A stretch of 64,000 nucleotides of DNA, from assembly GCF_004353525.1 (NCBI RefSeq), contig NZ_CP085524.1, positions 2,576,142 through 2,640,141 of the forward strand, written 5' to 3'. The DNA comes from Zhaonella formicivorans. GTDB lineage: Bacteria; Bacillota; DUOV01; Zhaonellaceae. A program made the translations under genes and the position numbers. The notes beneath the pieces are model-generated. The model was given only the letters and a program-made list of their open reading frames with translations. It ran no database searches and was not told the origin of the DNA. Shown here piece by piece: positions 24,823-32,843 of this stretch (position 1 is the first letter of the stretch; each line of letters opens with the position of its first letter).

Positions 24823-25785
24823 ATGGACGAACAACAACATGTTTCGAGGTTGGACCCAAGAGTAAAGGCCGCAAGAGTCTCAGTGTTAAGCAACACTATT
24901 CTGGTAGCTCTTAAACTGATTGTAGGAGTGCTTATCGGTTCTGTAAGCGTTATCTCGGAAGCCATTCATTCCGCCCTGGATCTGGCGGCGGCATTAATTG
25001 CTTTCTTTTCGCTGAAAAAAGCCGCCAAACCGGCAGATGAACATCACCAGTACGGTCATGGCAAAATCGAAAATATTTCCGGCCTTATAGAGGGACTGCT
25101 AATCTTTTTTGCCGCCATTTGGATTATTTTTGAAGCCTACAAGAAACTTATTTCCGGTGCCCATGTAGAAGGTATTGGTTTAGGTATGGCGGTAATGGCC
25201 GGAGCCGCTACTATCAACTATCTGGTCTCCCGCTACCTCTTCCGGGTGGCGGAAGCTACCGATTCCATTGCCCTTAAAGCTGATGCCCTGCACCTTTCTA
25301 CGGATGTAGTAACCTCTGCCGGGGTAATGGTGGGGCTTGGCCTGATCAAACTGACAGGAATAGAACTGCTCGACCCTTTGGTAGCTGTAGCGGTAGCATT
25401 GTTAATTCTCAAAGCTTCTTTTGAGCTCACTAAAGAAGCATTTCTGCCCCTTTTAGATGTGAAGCTCCCGGAGGAAGAAGAGCGGGCTATAGTGGAAATC
25501 ATTCAGCGCCACGAGGCAAATTACGTGGAATTTCATAAACTTCGTTCCCGCAAAGCAGGGGCGGAACGCCACATCGATTTGCACCTGGTCGTTCCCGAAA
25601 ATAGGCATATAAGCGATATCCACCATATGTGTGACCAAATCGAGCAGGAAATTAAGGAACGTTTTCCTACTTCTCACGTACTAATTCATGCTGAACCATG
25701 CGATCAGGTATGCGTACAGTGCACTTCGCAAGGTCTATGCTCCGATCGGGATCAGGTAAAAAAGCTGTTGCAGCGAAAAAATTAA
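24823..25785 (+). CDS. Cation diffusion facilitator exporter, likely Co/Ni
   Basis: A 320-residue CDF protein with six membrane spans. The metal site signatures HSALDLAAAL and HHQYGHGKIEN in the early half and DALHLSTDVVTS in TM5 are present, followed by a cytoplasmic dimerisation domain ending in Cys-rich CVQCTSQGLC. CDF proteins export divalent metals by proton exchange. The NiCo riboswitch indicates cobalt and nickel as substrates, which fits a cell that uses much corrinoid. ATG after GGAGGTTATTATA. Confidence 0.93.
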   Translation: MDEQQHVSRLDPRVKAARVSVLSNTILVALKLIVGVLIGSVSVISEAIHSALDLAAALIAFFSLKKAAKPADEHHQYGHGKIENISGLIEGLLIFFAAIWIIFEAYKKLISGAHVEGIGLGMAVMAGAATINYLVSRYLFRVAEATDSIALKADALHLSTDVVTSAGVMVGLGLIKLTGIELLDPLVAVAVALLILKASFELTKEAFLPLLDVKLPEEEERAIVEIIQRHEANYVEFHKLRSRKAGAERHIDLHLVVPENRHISDIHHMCDQIEQEIKERFPTSHVLIHAEPCDQVCVQCTSQGLCSDRDQVKKLLQRKN

Positions 25786-25809
25786 AAGAGCCGTCCGGCT
25801 CTTTTTTTT
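25784..25809 (+). terminator. Terminator of the CDF gene
   Basis: AAAAGAGCC-GTCC-GGCTCTTTTTTTT, directly after the stop. Confidence 0.9.
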
Positions 25810-25857
25810 GCTGCTAACGCGGCATGCAACAGGATAAAAATAGGACTGAACAAAAGC

Positions 25858-25882
25858 AAAGACCCCCTGCCGGGGGTCCCTT
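25858..25882 (-). terminator. Hairpin after the HxlR gene
   Basis: GACCCCC/GGGGGTC stem, followed on the minus strand by TTTG. A weak terminator for the HxlR gene. Confidence 0.55.
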
Positions 25883-25907
25883 GAAAAACTATGAACTTAA
25901 TACAAAA

Positions 25908-26225
25908 TTAGTTGCAGCTTTGATTGTACCGGCTGCCCCATTCATGCATAGCTTCCAATATTGGTTTTAAACTTTGTCCCGTCTCAGTCAATGAATATTC
26001 CACCCGAGGCGGTATCTCAGCAAATACCTTGCGATTGACTAAACCATCCCGTTCCATTTCCCGCAAATGTTGTGTTAACATCTTTTGACTAATACCTTTA
26101 ATTCCCCGGTGAAGCTCTCCAAAACGCTTCGGGCCTCTAAGCAAATCCCGTAAAATCAAAACCTTCCATTTGCTTCCAATTAAATTCAGTGTAATTTCCA
26201 CAGGACAGGACATCTCATTCGTCAC
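25908..26225 (-). CDS. HxlR-family transcriptional regulator
   Basis: A 105-residue winged-helix protein with the family hallmark CPVEITLNLIGSKWKVLILRDLL and KGISQKMLTQHLREMERDGLV. HxlR proteins sense electrophiles or redox signals, often through the N-terminal Cys seen here (Cys7). GTG 26225 or ATG 26213 may be the start. Divergent from a flavin oxidoreductase gene with a perfect palindrome between them, a typical repressor-target pair. Confidence 0.9.
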   Translation of the reverse strand: MTNEMSCPVEITLNLIGSKWKVLILRDLLRGPKRFGELHRGIKGISQKMLTQHLREMERDGLVNRKVFAEIPPRVEYSLTETGQSLKPILEAMHEWGSRYNQSCN

Positions 26226-26250
26226 TCCCTTACCTTCGTTGCTTTAATAG

Positions 26251-26264
26251 TTACCAATTGGTAA
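26251..26264. promoter_or_regulatory. HxlR operator candidate
   Basis: Perfect 14-base palindrome TTACCAATTGGTAA in the divergent region between the HxlR gene and the oxidoreductase. Confidence 0.65.
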
Positions 26265-26441
26265 GTATGGAACATTAAAGTGCCTACTTGCCATATCTCC
26301 GTACCATATATAACATAATAAATAAAAGTCTGCTCAACTACAAGCAGATGGTGCTAAAAACCCGATTGCACAGGCTCTGTTTGCCTGCAGTTTTCCTACC
26401 ACTTGATATGTAAAAGATATTTAACTTCAAGGAGGTTTTTT

Positions 26442-27017
26442 ATGAAGACTTTAGTTGTATTCACCCATCCCAATCCTAAAAGTTTTAATGCAGCAATTCT
26501 GCAAGTTGTACAGGAGGAACTGGCAACAAAAAGCGCCGAAGTAAAAGTCAAAGACCTTTACGCCATAAATTTCAACCCTACCTTGGCTGCCCAGGATTTT
26601 GTCAACTTGCAAAGTGGCAAACCTTCTCCCGATGTGGCAACAGAACAGGAAGATGTAGCTTGGGCAGATACACTGATCTTTATCTACCCTATCTGGTGGC
26701 ATGAGCGCCCAGCCATGCTCAAAGGCTGGATCGACCGCGTCTTCAGCTATGGGTTTGCATACCAATACGGAGAGCAGGGATTTGAAGGGCTTTTGAAAGG
26801 TAAGCGGGCTCTAGTCTTCACCACTTCAGGAGCAGACGAAAAAACTGCCCAAGAAACTGGTCAAGCTGAAGCCATCAAATCTATGCTCTATGGTACTCTT
26901 AGCGCCTGTGGCATTGAAGTATTAAATCATATTAACTTCTACGCTGTGCCTACAGTCTCCGATGAGGATAGAAAAGCAATGTTGGAAAAAGTACGGAATA
27001 TGATTAAAGGAATTTGA
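26442..27017 (+). CDS. NAD(P)H oxidoreductase, flavodoxin-like fold (KefF/MdaB type)
   Basis: A 191-residue flavin reductase of the NQO-like family. FTHPNPKSFNAAI near the start binds the FMN phosphate, and FIYPIWWHERPAMLKGWIDRVFSYGFAY is the family signature. It probably reduces quinones or electrophiles in the cytoplasm. ATG 26442 follows AAGGAGGTTTTTT; an upstream in-frame start would precede that site. Regulated by the divergent HxlR protein by inference. Confidence 0.9.
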   Translation: MKTLVVFTHPNPKSFNAAILQVVQEELATKSAEVKVKDLYAINFNPTLAAQDFVNLQSGKPSPDVATEQEDVAWADTLIFIYPIWWHERPAMLKGWIDRVFSYGFAYQYGEQGFEGLLKGKRALVFTTSGADEKTAQETGQAEAIKSMLYGTLSACGIEVLNHINFYAVPTVSDEDRKAMLEKVRNMIKGI

Positions 27018-27094
27018 CGGGAAATCAAAGCTTTCTTCAATGGGGTTCAAATTGCAAGTTACACGTTTATTGTAAATGCTTAAATGCCTAGTAT

Positions 27095-27126
27095 AAAAGA
27101 ACCGGCCTTGGCGGCCGGTTCTTTTA
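27095..27126. terminator. Bidirectional terminator
   Basis: AAAAGAACCGGCC-TTGGC-GGCCGGTTCTTTT, between the oxidoreductase and the convergent methylglyoxal synthase gene. Confidence 0.9.
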
Positions 27127-27159
27127 TACTAACTGCTGCTATTGACTGACCTGTGCCTT

Positions 27160-27537
27160 TTACATCTTTTGTCCTTGCGCCAGATAGGCCAGAAAAATTT
27201 CGGCGCTGTTTTCATTGGTAGCACAGGGGATTTTGTGTACATCACAAAGGCGCAGGAGAGCGGTCACATCTGGCTCATGGGGCTGGGGAGTGAGCGGATC
27301 CCGGAAAAAGATCACCATCCCTACCTCTCCGGTGGCAATTTTTGCCCCGATCTGCTGGTCTCCGCCAAATCTCCCGCTTAAACACTTCTCCACCTTTAAC
27401 CCGGTATGGGTTTCAATTAAGGAGCCTGTAGTACCTGTGGCCACTAATTGGAATCGTTCCAATACATTTTTATGCCGGTTGGCAAATTCAATGATGTCAT
27501 CTTTTAAATCGTCATGGGCGATAATAGCTATTTTCAA
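27160..27537 (-). CDS. mgsA: Methylglyoxal synthase
   Basis: A 125-residue MgsA that converts dihydroxyacetone phosphate to methylglyoxal and phosphate. [19 protein letters not shown], the catalytic block [13 protein letters not shown] and [14 protein letters not shown] are all conserved. I choose the TTG at 27537 because GGAGGTAGCAC sits immediately upstream; the longer frame to 27621 lacks a site and adds unrelated residues. Confidence 0.94.
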   Translation of the reverse strand: MKIAIIAHDDLKDDIIEFANRHKNVLERFQLVATGTTGSLIETHTGLKVEKCLSGRFGGDQQIGAKIATGEVGMVIFFRDPLTPQPHEPDVTALLRLCDVHKIPCATNENSAEIFLAYLAQGQKM

Positions 27538-27692
27538 AGTGCTACCTCCTGCAGAATGCTGATTTATTTTTCTACTGCCATCATAACCTAAGGGTCCTGC
27601 CACGGCAACCGCCCCAGGCACGGAATAGCCATATTTAACACAGATTTAACAATGCTGTTGGCCAGACCGCCCTGCGTCGAATTGACCATTTC

Positions 27693-28511
27693 CTAACCCC
27701 CAGCAAACAACGCCAACACCTCATTGGCTTTATTGCGGTTTGCGCCGTCGCAACTGATAAACCGCTGCACAGAGAAAAAATCCAGCAGCTTGGCAGACTT
27801 ATAAGCCTGCTGAATAAATTCAGTATCATGATTGGATATGACTACGGTAACACCTCGCTGCGCCAGCTCCTGCGCCAAATCGGCCAGCAACTGCTGTTCT
27901 TTAAAGCCAAACCCGCCAGAGCTGTAATTGGTGAAATTAGCCGTATCCGATAGCGGCACATAGGGCGGATCGCAGTAGACCACGTCCCCAGGTCTTGCCT
28001 GCTGCATAATAGCTGCGAAATCTTCATTGCGAAAAACTGCATTTTGGGTTTTACGATAAAAATAAAGCATCTCCTTTTCGGGGAAATAAGGCCTTTTATA
28101 TCTACCGTAGGGCACATTATACTTGCTGCTGGAGTTGTACCGGCAAAGCCCGTTGTAACCGTGTTTGTTGAGATACAGAAATAAAGCCGACTTCAGCCTC
28201 ACATCCTTGGTACAATTAAATTGATCCCTCAACTCATAATACCTCTCGGTCCTGTTGTTTTCCCCCGAAAAAAACTGCCTGCAGTAATCGATAAAGCTCT
28301 CCCCTTCCGCTTGCAAGGTCCGGTAAAGGTTAATCAAATCAGTGTTTATATCCGATAACAGGTATTCCGGATACTCGGTATTCAAAAAAACCGCCCCGGA
28401 GCCTAAAAAGGGCTCAATCAAGCGGTTGCCTGCAGGCAATATTGCCTTGATCCGGTCAATTATTTGATATTTATTGCCAGCCCATTTTAAAAAAGGCTTC
28501 AATCCGATCAC
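27693..28511 (-). CDS. dam: Dam-type DNA adenine methyltransferase (orphan)
   Basis: A 272-residue N6-adenine methylase of the Dam/DpnM (alpha) group. Motif X is LKPFLKWAGNK, motif I is LIEPFLGSGAVFLN, the catalytic motif IV is DVVYCDPPYVPL. GATC is the usual target of the group. No restriction enzyme gene is next to it, so it is either a solitary regulator/mismatch-repair methylase or the remains of a restriction system. Confidence 0.92.
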   Translation of the reverse strand: MIGLKPFLKWAGNKYQIIDRIKAILPAGNRLIEPFLGSGAVFLNTEYPEYLLSDINTDLINLYRTLQAEGESFIDYCRQFFSGENNRTERYYELRDQFNCTKDVRLKSALFLYLNKHGYNGLCRYNSSSKYNVPYGRYKRPYFPEKEMLYFYRKTQNAVFRNEDFAAIMQQARPGDVVYCDPPYVPLSDTANFTNYSSGGFGFKEQQLLADLAQELAQRGVTVVISNHDTEFIQQAYKSAKLLDFFSVQRFISCDGANRNKANEVLALFAGG

Positions 28512-28515
28512 TCCG

Positions 28516-28660
28516 AAAAGATTTGCTGTATTTTATTTCTCCTTTGCAGGCCCTAAATCCTGCTGCTAGCGCTGCCCTTAGCCGGGAGAACTTCATGCTA
28601 GTATTATACAATGTATACTCCGATCCGAAAATGCGTTTGGCCAATTTATTCAGAATACAC
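28516..28660. other. Intergenic region before dam
   Basis: About 145 bases with no gene recognised. A -10-like TATACA lies near 28604-28612; otherwise nothing distinctive. Confidence 0.4.
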
Positions 28661-28847
28661 TAAAAGCCTGCGAAAACAGGCCCAGCTTGTAGACAAGGCC
28701 AGCATGTATTATTTCGCTCTGGACAAGCTCCTACGCCGTTGCCGGCAGCACAGCTGCCGACGGCTGTGGAAACCAGTCCCGCTCCATAATACATGCTGGC
28801 TGTTAATAGTTTGTCGACGGTCTGAAGCCTGCGAAAGCAGGCTTTTA
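28661..28847. terminator. Duplicated terminators flanking element copy B
   Basis: The hairpin AAGCCTGC-GAAA-ACAGGC (28664-28681) and a second nearly identical one, AAGCCTGC-GAAA-GCAGGCTTTT (28825-28847), lie on the two sides of the element. The latter ends the lipoprotein gene on the minus strand. Confidence 0.75.
28682..28825. mobile_element. Terminator-associated short inverted-repeat element, copy B
   Basis: A 144-base element from CCAGCTTGTAGACAA to TTGTCGACGGTCTGA; the ends are imperfect inverted repeats. Inside is an inner inverted repeat (GCCAGCATGTATTAT / ATAATACATGCTGGC) and a GCCGGCAG/CTGCCGAC stem. The internal part matches copy A closely. No protein is encoded; the whole element would fold as a long hairpin. 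Confidence 0.75.
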
Positions 28848-29219
28848 CATCTCGCCGATATTCTTCCACAAGTCCCGGATGAGCATAATGAGCGACAGTG
28901 AGTCCGGTTTTTCCTCAGTTTCGATGTATCCCTTGAGCAGTATAAAATTGCCCTCAATGTCATTGACATAATCATGATCAATGTCGATCTGCAAAAACGG
29001 TTTTACTTTTTTCCAGGACTGCTGGGCCTGTTTTAAGCTCTGGGCCGCATTTTTCCAGTCATCCTGGCGAATGTAGTTTTCGGTTTCTTGTAGGTATCTG
29101 GAAAAGCCAACCCTTTCGTCCAGCGGTTTTTTAACAGGGGCACAGGCAATAATGAGCAACAGGAAGACTAGGAGCAAAAGAAAAAGTTTAGTGGTTCTTT
29201 TCAAGGCTGCGCACCTCAT
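28845..29219 (-). CDS. DUF4363-like lipoprotein
   Basis: A 124-residue exported protein. A hydrophobic signal segment ends in the lipobox LIIACA, followed by a helix-rich domain (YLQETENYIRQDDWKNAAQSL...). It starts with the ATGA overlap on the DUF421 stop. DUF421 and DUF4363 genes occur together in spore-forming Clostridia; the function is not established. Confidence 0.75.
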   Translation of the reverse strand: MRCAALKRTTKLFLLLLVFLLLIIACAPVKKPLDERVGFSRYLQETENYIRQDDWKNAAQSLKQAQQSWKKVKPFLQIDIDHDYVNDIEGNFILLKGYIETEEKPDSLSLIMLIRDLWKNIGEM

Positions 29220-29932
29220 TTCCCTTGGATATTGATTGTGATGCAATTCTGCTCCCCCTGCAAGTCCACATACAGATTGCCGTTTGTATCCAGTTGAGCC
29301 AGGGAAACATCTTTAACATCACGGATATTGTGCTGCTGCAGCTGGTAGATCAGCCAGGCTTTACTAAGGCTTAGATTTTTTAAGGCGTCAGTCAGGATAG
29401 TGCCGTCTTCAATCAAATTGGTCGGCATTCCTTCATACTGTGTAGAGAGTTGCAAATCCTCAGGGGTAACAGGACGCTTTTGAGAGCGCTTTTGCACACT
29501 TAACTTGCCGTTGGCTTCAAACAAGGCAAATTCAACATCAGCGATGTTGAAAACCCCCTGTGCTCGGAGCATGGAAATCATATCATCAATGGACAGCCGC
29601 AGCTTTCTTAAATTTTTTTCTAAAATCTTACCGTTTTGAATTACTACCGTTGCTTCCCCTTCCACGACCTTGCGCACCCAGACACTGTGCAGGCTGAAAT
29701 AAGCCAATAGCACCGGCAAAACAGTCCAAATTGCCATTCCGATTAATGTAGCAAGCGTATTCTGGTTTACCTGAACTGAAAGGGTAGCAGCAATGGAGCC
29801 GATAGTAATACCTACCACATAATCAAAAAAAGTTAGTTCCGCAACCTGTTGTTTGCCCATTAGGCGGACAAGAAGCAACAAAGCAAAAAAGGAGATAAAT
29901 GAACGAATAACTACTACCAGTACTATGGACAA
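29216..29932 (-). CDS. DUF421 (YetF/YdfS-like) membrane protein
   Basis: A 238-residue protein with three N-terminal membrane helices (IRSFISFFALLLLVRLMGKQQVAELTFFDYVVGI is the family hallmark) and a C-terminal soluble domain with a repeated beta-alpha pattern. YetF-type proteins are found in Bacillus spores and envelopes; the biochemical role is uncertain. TTG start 29932 follows GGAGGACGGGTTA. It is translationally coupled to the lipoprotein. Confidence 0.85.
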   Translation of the reverse strand: MSIVLVVVIRSFISFFALLLLVRLMGKQQVAELTFFDYVVGITIGSIAATLSVQVNQNTLATLIGMAIWTVLPVLLAYFSLHSVWVRKVVEGEATVVIQNGKILEKNLRKLRLSIDDMISMLRAQGVFNIADVEFALFEANGKLSVQKRSQKRPVTPEDLQLSTQYEGMPTNLIEDGTILTDALKNLSLSKAWLIYQLQQHNIRDVKDVSLAQLDTNGNLYVDLQGEQNCITINIQGK

Positions 29933-30119
29933 TAACCCGTCCTCCTTCCACCAAAGCCATTTTTATTCTCACCATTAAAATTCCCCAATTTGTTAAAAAC
30001 ATGAAGGATCTATAAATTTCCAAGATCACGACGGAAGGGAACAAAGTAATGACAAGTTGCATTCACTGGGTCACCAGCATAAGGTAATACTGGATTAAAA
30101 TTCTAGGAGGTGATTTTGG

Positions 30120-30464
30120 ATGTATAACTATGCCAACAATGAGGAAATGTGCTGCCGCCATGTTCACGACCATACCGGAATAACATCGTGCAGCCACGAA
30201 CATTGCCATATCCATCCCGGCGTTACCGGCCCCCCCATCTACGACGGAAAAAGCCATTACCATGAAATTACGGGAGCAACAACTTTTGAACACGGCCATT
30301 ACCACACTTACCGTGCCATGACCGGCCCGGCAATACCGCTCCCCCACGGCCATCATACTCACCACGTCTCGTTTAAAACCAGCTACTGTGAAGGGCATAA
30401 CCACCTAATCAGAGGGTTTGGGCAGGCGGCTCCTTCTGAGGCCCCTCCGCACTACAAGGGCTGA
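30120..30464 (+). CDS. YmaF-family histidine-rich protein
   Basis: A 114-residue protein made of repeated His-rich segments (HVHDHTGITS, HEHCHIHPGVTG, HYHEITGATT, HGHYHTYRAMTG). The spacing is that of the YmaF repeat in Bacillus. The role is unknown; the histidines suggest metal binding. ATG follows CTAGGAGGTGATTTTGG. The reverse-strand reading frame here (30063-30404) is a shadow. Confidence 0.85.
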   Translation: MYNYANNEEMCCRHVHDHTGITSCSHEHCHIHPGVTGPPIYDGKSHYHEITGATTFEHGHYHTYRAMTGPAIPLPHGHHTHHVSFKTSYCEGHNHLIRGFGQAAPSEAPPHYKG

Positions 30465-30503
30465 AAAGCCCTGGATTTGACTAGTATCGAAAGAAATAGC
30501 AAG

Positions 30504-30545
30504 CAAAAAAAGCATAAGTTGCTCACCGCAACTTATGCTTTTTTG
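30504..30545. terminator. Bidirectional terminator
   Basis: AAAAAAAGCATAAGTTG-CTCACC-GCAACTTATGCTTTTTTG, shared by ymaF-like and arsM genes. Confidence 0.95.
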
Positions 30546-30575
30546 AAAATCAGCCATAAATATCCGATAATATCT

Positions 30576-31391
30576 TTATTTCCAAGCTTTTATATGGGCC
30601 CCGGCAAAAGCCCTGTCAACCAGATCCAAATCTATGCCCATACTACCCAGTAGTTCTTTCTTCTCCTCAATCAACCCCTCGATTACTTCTTTTGTATACA
30701 CATTTACGGGTTCAATCTCTACTTTTTGGAAGCCTACTTTTTCTAATATCCTCGTATACTCTTCAACACTTAAGGAACCGGCTATACAGCCAACCCAGGC
30801 TTCTGCCATGTCCCTGACTTCCTGCGGAACTTCCTTCAGAGACACAATATCAGCTATAGCTAAACGCCCACCGTTCTTTAACACCCGGTACGCTTCCGCC
30901 ATGGCTTTTTCCTTGTCTTCTGACAAATTAATAACACAGTTGGACATGATCACATCCACTGTTTCATCCCCTAAGGGTATATCTTCAATGTAGCCTTTAA
31001 TGAATTCTACATTTTGCACTCCCATCTTTTGCTTGTTATCATTAGCTAACTTCAGCATTTCGTCAGTCATGTCAAGTCCGTAGACCTTGCCACTGTCGCC
31101 AACATATTTGGAGGCCAGAAAAACATCAATCCCGCCGCCGCATCCCAAATCCAAGACAATTTCCCCCTCTTTCAGCTCAGCAAATGAAAGGGGATTGGAG
31201 CAGCCTAAAGATGCGTTAATCGCTGTAACCGGCAGTTCATGCAGGTTTTCCGCGCTATAAAATTCTGTAGTTTTAGTGATGCCATCACAGCATGAAGATC
31301 CGCAGCAACAGCTGCCCTTGGAGTCAGCGCTCACAATACTTGCTATGCGTCCGTAAAAATCTTTTACTTTTTCTTTCACTTCAAAATCCAT
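30576..31391 (-). CDS. arsM: Arsenite S-adenosylmethionine methyltransferase
   Basis: A 271-residue ArsM. The Cys-rich N-terminal loop SKGSCCCGSSCCDG, the SAM motif VLDLGCGGGIDVFLAS and the arsenite-binding cysteines in GCSNPL, SNCVINLS and WVGCIAG are present. It methylates As(III) to mono- and dimethylated forms. ATG 31391 (GAGAGGAG upstream) is chosen over TTG 31409. It is co-transcribed after the MarR-type gene; ArsP nearby would export the methylated product. Confidence 0.95.
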   Translation of the reverse strand: MDFEVKEKVKDFYGRIASIVSADSKGSCCCGSSCCDGITKTTEFYSAENLHELPVTAINASLGCSNPLSFAELKEGEIVLDLGCGGGIDVFLASKYVGDSGKVYGLDMTDEMLKLANDNKQKMGVQNVEFIKGYIEDIPLGDETVDVIMSNCVINLSEDKEKAMAEAYRVLKNGGRLAIADIVSLKEVPQEVRDMAEAWVGCIAGSLSVEEYTRILEKVGFQKVEIEPVNVYTKEVIEGLIEEKKELLGSMGIDLDLVDRAFAGAHIKAWK

Positions 31392-31409
31392 TTTAGTACT
31401 CCTCTCCAA

Positions 31410-31853
31410 TTAACAACACTTATAATCATCCATTGCCTCAAGCAGCAATTTAAGACTTTCTAAGACCTGTTCCCGTTTACCCAAAGGTATGGCATTGTAA
31501 ATCTTACTAAAATACCGATCCATGCTTTCTTCAATTTCTCTTAGCATTGCGTCTCCTTTATCCGTCAGTTTAAGCTGTAAATATCTTCTGTCCTCCGGGC
31601 AAGTTTCTCTTTCAACCCAATTATTTTCCACCAAATTATTAATTGTTCTGCTCATAGTGCTTTTATCCAAATTTAGAAGTTCTGCCAACTCATTTAATGA
31701 TATTTCCTGATTGGACTTAATTTCAAGCAAGGCATGACACTGGCCAAGGGTTATACCGCAGCAAGATGCTTCGCTTTTCTCAAAAAACCCTATTTTTCTG
31801 GCAAACAGGCGGATTAATTTGCGCAGCTCTTTTATCTTATCCGTATCTGTCAT
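31410..31853 (-). CDS. MarR-family regulator with two Cys-Cys pairs
   Basis: A 147-residue MarR protein with the winged-helix core ISLNELAELLNLDKSTMSRTINNLV and DRRYLQLKLTDKG. It has a CC pair near residue 31 (EASCCGIT) and a terminal KCC. These are unusual for MarR proteins and, in an arsM operon, suggest a thiol site for As(III); that is inference. First gene of the MarR-arsM transcript, with operator-like repeats at its promoter. Confidence 0.88.
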   Translation of the reverse strand: MTDTDKIKELRKLIRLFARKIGFFEKSEASCCGITLGQCHALLEIKSNQEISLNELAELLNLDKSTMSRTINNLVENNWVERETCPEDRRYLQLKLTDKGDAMLREIEESMDRYFSKIYNAIPLGKREQVLESLKLLLEAMDDYKCC

Positions 31854-31872
31854 TTAATCACCTCTCGGATAT

Positions 31873-31904
31873 ATTGTATCATGCAACTGTTGTTTTATGC
31901 AACT
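31873..31904 (-). promoter_or_regulatory. Promoter and operator of the MarR-arsM unit
   Basis: On the minus strand TTGCAT (revcomp 31897-31902), 18 bases, TACAAT (31873-31878). The word AGTTGCAT occurs twice 16 bases apart, overlapping the -35 and spacer, a plausible autorepressor site. Confidence 0.5.
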
Positions 31905-31972
31905 ATATATTAACGATTCTCCTTCTTTAGCCAGTTCCTATTGAATAAAGTATTTTTACTATTCAGGAGTTT

Positions 31973-32013
31973 GTAAAAACAAAAGTGGTATAAAAGCTCA
32001 TCTTCTATACCAC
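31973..32013 (-). terminator. Terminator after the thioredoxin-like gene
   Basis: GTGGTATA and TATACCAC stem, followed on the minus strand by TTTTGTTTTTAC. Confidence 0.8.
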
Positions 32014-32050
32014 GATTTAAATAAATCTTTAAGCTGCAACTTGCTATTTT

Positions 32051-32293
32051 TTACTCCATTTCTTCCTGAATATATTTTTTGATTTCTTCTACGCCAGGCA
32101 CTTTGCCATATACTTTAACTTTCTCGTTAATTACAAGACCTGGCGTGCGCATGATGCCGTAGCTCATAATCTCTTTCAGATCTTCCACTTTAACCAGCTC
32201 TGCTGGTACGCCCAGTTCCATCGCCGCTTGACTCGCTGCCTCGTAAAGTTTCTTGCAATTCATGCAACCGGAACCAATGATTTTAATAAGCAA
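32051..32293 (-). CDS. Small thioredoxin-like redox protein
   Basis: An 80-residue thioredoxin-fold protein with the active pair CMNC (residues 10-13) and cis-Pro region MRTPGLVI. Such proteins (redox-active disulfide protein 2 group) occur beside arsR and metal permease genes and may reduce or hand over the substrate. TTG start after AAGGAGAATATATT, 28 bases after arsR. Confidence 0.88.
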   Translation of the reverse strand: MLIKIIGSGCMNCKKLYEAASQAAMELGVPAELVKVEDLKEIMSYGIMRTPGLVINEKVKVYGKVPGVEEIKKYIQEEME

Positions 32294-32321
32294 AATATAT
32301 TCTCCTTTCCCCCAATGGAAT

Positions 32322-32657
32322 TTATTTGGGCTTATTCTCCGCTAATTTGTGCAAAAGTGACACTGTGTTCTCGGCCTGTAGTACAATGATCTCACCTATA
32401 AGATCCAGGACTTTAAAAATTTCGGGATGGGTCACAGAATAAATTACCTTTAGGCCTTCTTTGCGGCTGGTGATTAGATCCTGCCTCTTTAATATGGCTA
32501 AATGCTGGGAAACGTTAGACTGTTCCAGATCCAGACTTTCTGTAAATTCACAGACACATTTTTCTCCTTCCCGCAAAAATTCCAAGATCTTTACCCTTGA
32601 AGGATGGGCTAACGCTTTAAAAAGGTCTGCCTTAATCTGGAAGATTTTTTCCTGCAT
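32322..32657 (-). CDS. arsR: ArsR/SmtB-family repressor
   Basis: A 111-residue ArsR. The metal-binding segment is EKCVCEFTESL (helix 3) followed by the recognition helix QSNVSQHLAIL. It should leave its operator on binding As(III). ATG follows GGAGGTAAAT. An AT-rich dyad (TATATTATAATA, about 32693-32706) upstream is the probable operator. The permease gene is upstream on the same strand. Confidence 0.9.
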   Translation of the reverse strand: MQEKIFQIKADLFKALAHPSRVKILEFLREGEKCVCEFTESLDLEQSNVSQHLAILKRQDLITSRKEGLKVIYSVTHPEIFKVLDLIGEIIVLQAENTVSLLHKLAENKPK

Positions 32658-32843
32658 ATTTACCTCCGAAATTAAGCTGAGTTATAATTTTGGTATATTA
32701 TAATACATTTCCCAAAATTCCTAAAGTACCGCCAACAACCTTAACTTATTTCTTTTAAGTCATTAGATATATTACCTCTTCCTTAAATGGACGTCGGCAG
32801 AACCAGTTAATACATCTGTCTCTCCACTTCAGTAAAGAAGGCT

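Noticed and set aside
30063-30404. 113-codon Met/Val-rich frame opposite the YmaF gene
   Set aside because: It mirrors the His-rich repeats of YmaF on the other strand and has no ribosome-binding site.
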